From Mycobacterium sp. 852002-51961_SCH5331710 (lineage in GTDB: Bacteria; Actinomycetota; Actinomycetes; Mycobacteriales; Mycobacteriaceae), in contig NZ_LZSQ01000020.1 in the NCBI RefSeq assembly GCF_001665535.1, positions 16,644 through 80,643 on the forward strand: a stretch of DNA of 64,000 bases, given 5' to 3'. Below the pieces are notes generated by a model. It did not search any database. It was not told where the DNA came from and saw nothing but the letters and a program-made list of their open reading frames with translations. The position numbers were made by a program, and so were the translations under genes. Shown one piece after another: positions 59,101 to 64,000 of this stretch (its first letter is position 1; the number at the start of each line of letters is the position of its first letter).

Positions 59101-59308
59101 AGTCGCCATCATGATCCAAGCCGGCCTCATCATCGGCTTCGGGCTGCTGCTCGACACCTTCCTCGTGCGCACCCTCACCGTGCCCGCCATCGCCACACTC
59201 CTACGCGAAGCCAGCTGGTGGCCGACCAAAGCAACAAACCCGCGACGTGGTCAGACCAACGCAGGAGGCATGAAGGACGCACCTCACGTGCTGGTCCAGG
59301 AGAGGTGA
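56186..59308 (+). CDS. MmpL-family RND transporter
   Basis: A 1040-aa inner-membrane, proton-driven exporter of the mycobacterial MmpL family. Two six-helix bundles each follow a periplasmic domain; the proton-relay Asp-Tyr pairs are Asp289-Tyr290 (GTDYT) and Asp922-Tyr923 (GADYN). The second porter region (about 490-770) contains a long Gln/Asn/Ala-rich coiled-coil-like insertion. GTG 56186 has GGAGG upstream. No mmpS partner is adjacent. Cargo is probably a lipid or a hydrophobic compound from the nearby pathway. Confidence 0.92.
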   Translation: MTDGTADSPSQATRRDRRANGSPDPADTREYSERLATLARFTLRHKALVIGVWLGAAVVLALLFPQLETVVRQQSVDLIPRDAPSLQTVDRMSAAFGEEGSKTMVFVAMEDPNGLTPTARQRYGELVSRLQAEGDHVLLVQDLLADPITEAQAVSADRKAWYLPVGVTGTLGDPTAAESVNAVRDIAAEVFTGSTTTVQVTGPPATFSDMIASAEHDLLLISIATAGVIALILLIVYRSVFTALLPLLVIGLSLAVGRGVLSALGELGMPVSQFTVAFMTAILLGAGTDYTVFLISRYHEQRRAQVPADQAIIHATASIGRVILASAATVALAFLAMVFARLSVFAALGPACAIAVLFGFLATVTLLPPVLSLAAKRGIGEPKPDRTRRYWNSVAVAVVRRPVPLLIVSLVILLALSAAAATIKISYDDRKGQPDTTASNQGYHLLDRHFRKDVVISEFLVVENPTDMRTGKGLADLDEMASRVSQIPGVTKVSGVTRPTGERLDQAELAWQNGQIGDKMAGAVAEGNSRKDDLAKLTGGADQLADGLAQLDSTVRTALTPLAGILTQAQSAGTQVNQFRPLLQQLSATAPAVDQAIQSGPGLRPLANQAQNAITQLDPLVGALNTSPWCATTPQCAQIRDQVQILVTLRDSGFFNQIADLGDRYDPATNATVGGTLANVQNAVASLDKAFGALGDPADLATNLRRLQDGIGQLASGAQALATGVRTLADSNIEMLSGMSQIATQLQNSSRAAADSDSSSGFYLPANAFENRQFTDVAEQFLSPDGKTARFMIESSHDPYSVEAMDLASRITDTANTARPNTSLADATVSVAGFPAVNSDIQRLLWADFAQLAMATIIIVGVILVLLLRALLAPLYLLGTVVLNYLASLGIGVVVFQWGLGHEIAWPVPLLAFIILVAVGADYNMLLVSRLREESGTNIRVGVLRTVANTGAVITSAGLIFAASMFGLMVGSVAIMIQAGLIIGFGLLLDTFLVRTLTVPAIATLLREASWWPTKATNPRRGQTNAGGMKDAPHVLVQER

Positions 59309-59558
59309 GAAGCGAACAGAGCAATACCCGGCGCTACATGCCGACCAGCGTGAGGGCGTATTCACCCCGAATGAATACGACCCCTGCGCCAGTATGATCC
59401 GTCGATTACCGACGGACGAAATTCGACTGAGGCGCGCCCGGCAGAAACTAATACGCGAGGGCCGCGAGGGCGGGATGCATTCCGCGTCTGACGGTCTGGG
59501 CGGCGCGGAAGATGCCTACTTCGCTTCAGAAGGCGTGCTATCGAGCAGGGCTTCGAGC

Positions 59559-61622
59559 TCAGGAGGCCCGAGGCGTTGCGCTTGTGACGCCTTGTCGTTT
59601 GTCATCGAATTCGATGCCCTCCCCGATCAGCATCTCCATTGGATCGCGAGTGTCGGACGGGTCATGCCACTGGAACTTGAAGCTGATGGACCCATCACCG
59701 CTGAGGACGCGGTAAGCGTTCGTTACCGCGGGGTCGTGGGCGATGTGGTTTGCGGTCGGCTGTGCCGCCGTTCCTGCGAGTTCGGCTAGGTCGCCGTAGG
59801 ACGTCCAAGAGCCTGCCGGGAGCGCTGCGACGGCATCGTCGACGCGTGTCCAGTCGAACCCAGAGCGCGCGGTCACAACCCCCGGCACAGGTGCCGACCA
59901 CAGCGCGATTGCAGCTTCGGCGAGCACCTGCGAACGCTTCTGAATTTCGTCGACTCCCCACTGAGAAGCGGCGGCGAGATGCTCGTTGAGTTTGAGGTCG
60001 GAGTCCTGCAGGATCTCCTGCTTACGCTCAAAAAGCTGGTTCGAGAGCTTCGAGTTCCATGCCGTTAGCGTCAGATTTCCTAGCGTGTGGCCGAGGCGCT
60101 CGAAGACCTCGCGCGGATCATGTCCGGCATCGACCAGTTGCTTCTTCCAGCCGTCACTGAGCGTCTGCGGCATGACGTGTTCGATCGAGAGCTTGGCAGA
60201 GTCGAAGTCGAGATCGACCTCGGCTCGCAGGTGCGATTCCAGGCGCTGCAGAACCAATCGCTGCTGGTGCGCTCGCCCATTCGAGTAGTAGTGCACGGTG
60301 GCGATCCCATCGCGGACACGATCGTCGTCGGGCCACCGTTTGTCGCGAGACAGCTCGCGACGCAGCGCCACGTCAATCGGCTCACCCTGCGGAAGGTTGC
60401 CGATCACTGCAATGAAGAGCCGGTTCAGGACGTTCGTCGGTACATCGACAACGTAGCGCCTGACGATGAAGGACTCGATGGCTTCGAGGCAAGACTCAGC
60501 TTGCGCAGTGGTGGCGCGGCCGGCGTCGACTTCGGCATAGATGTGCAACAGCAACGGATAGGTTGTGCCGGCGCCCCAGCCACGCAAGAAAGCCAAATGC
60601 CTCAACGCCTTCTTGCTGAGACCGAGATCAGGTGCCGTGGAGTTCGGGTCTGCCGGTTGCAGGAACAGCGAGTAGTAGGCGCCTCTTCGCGCGAGCCTTT
60701 TGACGTGATCTTCGAGGAAATCGAGATCCGCTGCTGACGGTTCGAGGCGACTTCGCGCCGCTCGGTACACATCGCCTTGCTTGACGAAATCCCCCGTCGA
60801 CTGGAGATCATCCCGAACAAGCCCCTCCAGGCCCTCCACTCCCAGTGCCTTTTCGAGAGGACGCCAGTGCTGCGTGTAGACCGTGTTCGAGCGCGGCCCC
60901 AACGCCATGAACAGGTAATTGCGCAACAGGTCGGATTGCGTCAGTCCGACGCCCGTCGCGTTTATCGACTCGAAGATCTTGTGGGGTCGCTCGCCCTCGG
61001 AAACAGTCACGAAGACGAGCGCCAACCGGTCACCGATCGTCGTCGCGAGCCGTTCCGGGACCAGCTCGCCAGCCTCGCGAAGAGCGCTGATCTTGCGCTG
61101 GAAGAATCGGTAGGCGTTCACGATCGCGCTATGTCCGGACACGTTGGCCAGGTCGGTCAGCACGCTCCAGTACGGAGCAGCGTCTTGGTCGCCCGGTACA
61201 AGACGCGCCCACCTCGCCGACCCCTTCGGCTCCGTGTCGTTGATTAGGTACTTCTTATTCAGCCGGTCGAATTGCTCAAGATCGTCGAGAGCCGCGACGT
61301 CCCGCAACGCCGCGAGGGCGATAGACAATGTCGTCAGGCGCTGCTGACCGTCGACGACGCGGAACTCGCGGAAGTCATGCAGGGGGTCGGCGTCCTTCTC
61401 GACCGCCACGATGCTGCCGATGAAGTGCTTTGGGATCGCCGTCCCCGCCGCGAGCGCTCGGTCTTGTTCGGCAATGTCTTGCCACAAGTCTTCTTGCTGA
61501 CCCGTCTTCCACCGGTAGTGCCGCTGATACAGCGGAACTTGAAACTGGCGATCCTGGGTCATCAGATCGCGGAACGTCCCCTCCTTGGCGCGCATCTGAC
61601 GCACGATAGTCGTCCCCGGCAT
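59559..61622 (-). CDS. GmrSD-type nuclease (DUF262 + DUF1524) fused to an alkyltransferase-like domain
   Basis: A 687-aa defence-type protein. N-terminal DUF262: FQVPLYQRHYRW and the NTP-binding loop VVDGQQRLTTL near residue 93. Central helices lead to DUF1524 with its His-Me finger nuclease: IEHVMPQ (His482) and GNLTLTAWNSKLSN. The last ~90 residues resemble O6-alkylguanine alkyltransferase-like proteins (LPAGSWTSYGDLAELAG, then AYRVLSGDGSIS), but the PCHRV site reads NAYRV, with Ala636 at the Cys place. ATG 61622 or ATG 61595 may start it. Type IV restriction of modified DNA is the likely role. Confidence 0.85.
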   Translation of the reverse strand: MPGTTIVRQMRAKEGTFRDLMTQDRQFQVPLYQRHYRWKTGQQEDLWQDIAEQDRALAAGTAIPKHFIGSIVAVEKDADPLHDFREFRVVDGQQRLTTLSIALAALRDVAALDDLEQFDRLNKKYLINDTEPKGSARWARLVPGDQDAAPYWSVLTDLANVSGHSAIVNAYRFFQRKISALREAGELVPERLATTIGDRLALVFVTVSEGERPHKIFESINATGVGLTQSDLLRNYLFMALGPRSNTVYTQHWRPLEKALGVEGLEGLVRDDLQSTGDFVKQGDVYRAARSRLEPSAADLDFLEDHVKRLARRGAYYSLFLQPADPNSTAPDLGLSKKALRHLAFLRGWGAGTTYPLLLHIYAEVDAGRATTAQAESCLEAIESFIVRRYVVDVPTNVLNRLFIAVIGNLPQGEPIDVALRRELSRDKRWPDDDRVRDGIATVHYYSNGRAHQQRLVLQRLESHLRAEVDLDFDSAKLSIEHVMPQTLSDGWKKQLVDAGHDPREVFERLGHTLGNLTLTAWNSKLSNQLFERKQEILQDSDLKLNEHLAAASQWGVDEIQKRSQVLAEAAIALWSAPVPGVVTARSGFDWTRVDDAVAALPAGSWTSYGDLAELAGTAAQPTANHIAHDPAVTNAYRVLSGDGSISFKFQWHDPSDTRDPMEMLIGEGIEFDDKRQGVTSATPRAS

Positions 61623-61837
61623 GCAAGCCGTTCGTTCGACGGCACGAAGTCTCCACCGTCGTATCGGGCTGCCTCGCGGTCCCAGTGCCCCGCCAAGGAT
61701 GCACCTCAACTCTCTCGTTAGTCACCGAGTCCCTTCAGCGAGTGCCCAGCACGCTCGGAGGTGTCGGATTCGACCGAGTTGACCGCGAAGCGGCGGGTCA
61801 GCGCTAGATTGTCGGTCTGCTCGGGCACGATAAACGC

Positions 61838-63484
61838 ATGCTTCCCGGTGACAGCGTTTCGCAGCGGAAGGCTCGCGGCGCCTTCTTTACGCCAGTTCCC
61901 GTAGCGCGTTTCCTCGTCGACTGGGCCGTCCAGAGCCCAGATGACGCCGTTCTGGAGCCGTCCTGCGGCGAGGCTGTTTTCCTGCACGAAATCGGCCGAC
62001 GAGGTGACCACTCTGGCCCTCTAGTTGGAGTTGAGCTGCACAAGAGTTCCGCCGCGGAATCGGAGCGAAGCCTGCGCGCTAGTGGAATCGATGCGACCGT
62101 CCATGCGCGTGACTTCTTCGCTCACTCAGAACTTGGCACGTACGACGCGGTGGTCGGAAACCCGCCCTACGTCCGGTACCAAGCCTTTGCCGGAGAATCA
62201 CGTGCACGAGCCCGAGAGGCCGCCCTCCGCGCGGGTGTCGCATTGTCTAACCTCGCATCTTCGTGGGCGGCTTTCACGGTCCATTCCGCGTTGCACCTAA
62301 AAAGGGGCGGGCGGCTAGGGCTCGTTCTGCCAGCCGAACTTCTGACGGTCAATTATGCCGCCGGAGTTCGGCAGTACCTGATGGACCACTTCCGCTCGGT
62401 GGGTCTTGTGCTTTTCCATGAGCGAGTGTTCCCAGGCGTGTTAGAGGAAGTTGTTCTCCTTCTCGCCGACAGTTTCATCCCAGACGGTCACCACGGCGAT
62501 CCGCGCCATATGCATCTGTGGCAAGTACGAGACGCTGAAGGACTGGCGCAACTTTCCGCCTCGCGACGATGGACTCCGCCGAGTAAAGGGGCAAAATGGT
62601 CGGCTGGACTGATGTCAGCAGCCGGCATGCGTGCATTCGACGCAGTTGTTGGCAGCGACGGGTTCACTCGGTTGGAGACCTGGGGTGACACAACGCTCGG
62701 GATGGTCACAGGCAGCAACCAGTTCTTCACTTTGTCCCCCGCCAAGGCAGGGGCACTTGGCTTAGAGACAACTGATCTTATCTCGCTGTCGCCTCCAGGC
62801 TCTCGTCACTTGCGCGGCCTGGGGTTGACGGAGAAGGCGCTGCGCGAGCTGGGCGCGAGCGGCCAATCGACCCATCTTTTTAGGCCGGCCAATGAACCCT
62901 CGGCGGCCGCTTGGAGCTATATCCAATCGGGCGAAGATCTAGACGTCCACCAAGCCTACAAATGCCGAGTTCGCACCCCATGGTGGCGGGTGCCGTATCT
63001 CCGCCCAGCCGACCTCTTCTTGACATACATGAATGCAGATACGCCGCGACTGACGAGCAATGGAGCTGGCGCTCACCACTTGAACTCAGTCCACGGCGTA
63101 TACCTTCGAAAAGGTCTGAAGGCGGACGGCATGAACCTCCTGCCGATCGCATCGCTTAATTCGATTACCCTGCTGGGCGCCGAGACTGTGGGGCGAGCCT
63201 ACGGGGGCGGCATGTTGAAGATCGAGCCTCGAGAAGCCGATCACCTTCCAGTGCCGTCGCCAACTTTGGTCCGCCGGAACGCGGAAGCTCTCCGCCGTAT
63301 TCGGCCTGCTGTCGCAGCTCAGCTCCGCGCAGGGCGCCTACTCGACGCAGTTGCGTTAGTCGATGAGGTGCTGCTTACTGGTTCGATGGGCTTAAACCGG
63401 AAGCGTCTTCAGGCCATACGGCAAGACCATGCAGACCTCGCCGCCCGTCGCATTGCGCGGGGGAAGATCAACGGTGGCAAGTAA
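61838..63484 (+). CDS. gamma-class N6-adenine DNA methyltransferase
   Basis: A 548-aa type II restriction-modification methylase of the TaqI/Eco57I-like class. SAM motif VLEPSCGEAVFLHEIG (about residues 40-55), catalytic motif IV NPPY at 108-111, and a C-terminal target-recognition part that includes WWRVPYLRPADLFLTYMNAD. N-terminal KARGAFFTPVPVARFLVDW is typical. Divergent from the GmrSD-like gene across 215 bp. It overlaps the next gene by 11 bp. Confidence 0.9.
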   Translation: MLPGDSVSQRKARGAFFTPVPVARFLVDWAVQSPDDAVLEPSCGEAVFLHEIGRRGDHSGPLVGVELHKSSAAESERSLRASGIDATVHARDFFAHSELGTYDAVVGNPPYVRYQAFAGESRARAREAALRAGVALSNLASSWAAFTVHSALHLKRGGRLGLVLPAELLTVNYAAGVRQYLMDHFRSVGLVLFHERVFPGVLEEVVLLLADSFIPDGHHGDPRHMHLWQVRDAEGLAQLSASRRWTPPSKGAKWSAGLMSAAGMRAFDAVVGSDGFTRLETWGDTTLGMVTGSNQFFTLSPAKAGALGLETTDLISLSPPGSRHLRGLGLTEKALRELGASGQSTHLFRPANEPSAAAWSYIQSGEDLDVHQAYKCRVRTPWWRVPYLRPADLFLTYMNADTPRLTSNGAGAHHLNSVHGVYLRKGLKADGMNLLPIASLNSITLLGAETVGRAYGGGMLKIEPREADHLPVPSPTLVRRNAEALRRIRPAVAAQLRAGRLLDAVALVDEVLLTGSMGLNRKRLQAIRQDHADLAARRIARGKINGGK

Positions 63485-63971
63485 ACCCAACGCCAAGGCA
63501 CAAGCGTGGCCGCTATTCGACGCGATTGTTCACCAATCACCGCTGAAGGGCAGCAACCCGTGGATGCCAGACGGCACATTCGCCCCTGACTACGAGACGT
63601 TGCGCCAACTGCTTGCGGTGCCGTTGCAACTCGGCGCCGAGACCCGTTCAGGCGTCCCAGCGCTCGCCATCGACGTATGGATCGCGTACGAGCTGCGACG
63701 CGCTGGCCTCGACCCGGATTCAGTTTGGCCACGAGCCGAGGCGCCTCGAGTCGTGGATCGCGACGTGCTCAACTTCGTTCGAGCTGTCCCAAAGACGTTG
63801 GGCCGCGATGAGTTGTTGTCGCGACTGCGGAGAGGCGGCGGCACCGGTGGAGTGGGAACTGCTTCGGCAAACATCGCTGGCAAGAATTACTTCAAACAAG
63901 TCGACGTAATCATGTCCTCATGGTGTCAACGCCGGTTGAAATTTGACCCCTTCTCAACGGTTGAAAATTGA
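63474..63971 (+). pseudogene. restriction-endonuclease-like gene cut by an insertion sequence
   Basis: From GTG 63474 an intact frame of 150 codons (AWPLFDAIVHQSPLKGSNPW to NYFKQVDVIMSSW) continues to about 63923, then 15 codons of insertion-sequence DNA and a stop. Position behind and overlapping the methyltransferase makes it the cognate endonuclease. The fragment has the look of XamI-type enzymes, but that is a memory-based guess. Cut in this way the product should be inactive; the rest may lie beyond the window. Confidence 0.75.
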
Positions 63972-64000
63972 CCCCCTTGGTGTTCATTCTTCAGTGGTCG
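63924..64000. mobile_element. left end of an IS21-like insertion sequence
   Basis: The host frame breaks at TGTCAAC (63924). Two direct repeats follow, 63933-63950 and 63958-63975, identical at 17 of 18 bases and 25 bp apart. Multiple internal repeats at the ends and a TG start are typical of IS21-family elements. The transposase genes would lie beyond the right edge. Confidence 0.65.
63933..63975 (+). repeat. tandem terminal repeats of the insertion sequence
   Basis: CGGTTGAAATTTGACCCC and CGGTTGAAAATTGACCCC, one mismatch, start points 25 bp apart; probable transposase-binding sites. Confidence 0.7.

Noticed and set aside
59309..59558. Small genes between mmpL and the GmrSD-like gene
   Set aside because: Short frames without ribosome sites or domain-like composition; treated as non-coding.

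Overview
This is a chromosomal stretch from a high-GC actinobacterium, almost certainly a rapidly growing Mycobacterium (Mycolicibacterium). From the left edge to about 36 kb the gene order follows the M. tuberculosis segment Rv3644c to Rv3684 nearly gene for gene: holB, membrane adenylate cyclase, topA, cspA, SftH-type helicase, the tad/flp pilus operon with ssd, acs, marP, nth, crp, bagAB, whiB4, ponA2, cds1. The PE genes and the dpp transporter found there in M. tuberculosis are missing. These family and locus assignments come from recognition of the translated sequences, not from a search.

Two structured small RNAs sit in the gaps around the HAD phosphatase gene. One is a 6C/B11-type RNA on the minus strand (about 15388-15485). 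The other is an Ms1/MTS2823-type RNA on the plus strand (about 16598-16903), with a near-consensus -35/-10 promoter and a strong terminator. CRP-like dyads lie inside the Ms1 promoter, just before acs, and between whiB4 and ponA2. The same window encodes a cAMP cyclase and CRP, so this looks like one cAMP-linked neighbourhood.

At 36 kb the core ends at tRNA-Pro(CGG), which is the integration site of a mobile element. The element holds a tyrosine integrase whose frame runs antisense through the tRNA, an AlpA-like excisionase, a P-loop replication-type ATPase and three uncharacterised cargo genes. Next to it is a three-gene recombinase module (42.2-45.3 kb): an active-looking tyrosine recombinase, an XRE regulator, and a zinc-finger protein with a degenerate recombinase-like C-terminus. 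A TIGR02391 protein with an HEPN-like R-x4-H motif and a DUF1508 protein follow.

From 47 to 59.3 kb lies an accessory lipid/xenobiotic-type cluster: four TetR regulators (one KstR-like), two hot-dog thioesterases plus the wreck of a third, a luciferase-like oxidoreductase, a cytochrome P450, an alpha/beta hydrolase, a diiron-type hydrolase and a large MmpL/RND transporter. One 17-bp dyad recurs before three of its transcription units, and a perfect 23-bp palindrome lies between the P450 gene and its TetR.

The right end (59.5-64 kb) is a defence locus. It has a GmrSD-type (DUF262/DUF1524) nuclease with a fused alkyltransferase-like domain lacking the reactive cysteine, transcribed away from a gamma-class N6-adenine methyltransferase. 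The partner gene of the methyltransferase, probably the restriction endonuclease, is cut by the left end of an IS21-like insertion sequence that runs off the window.
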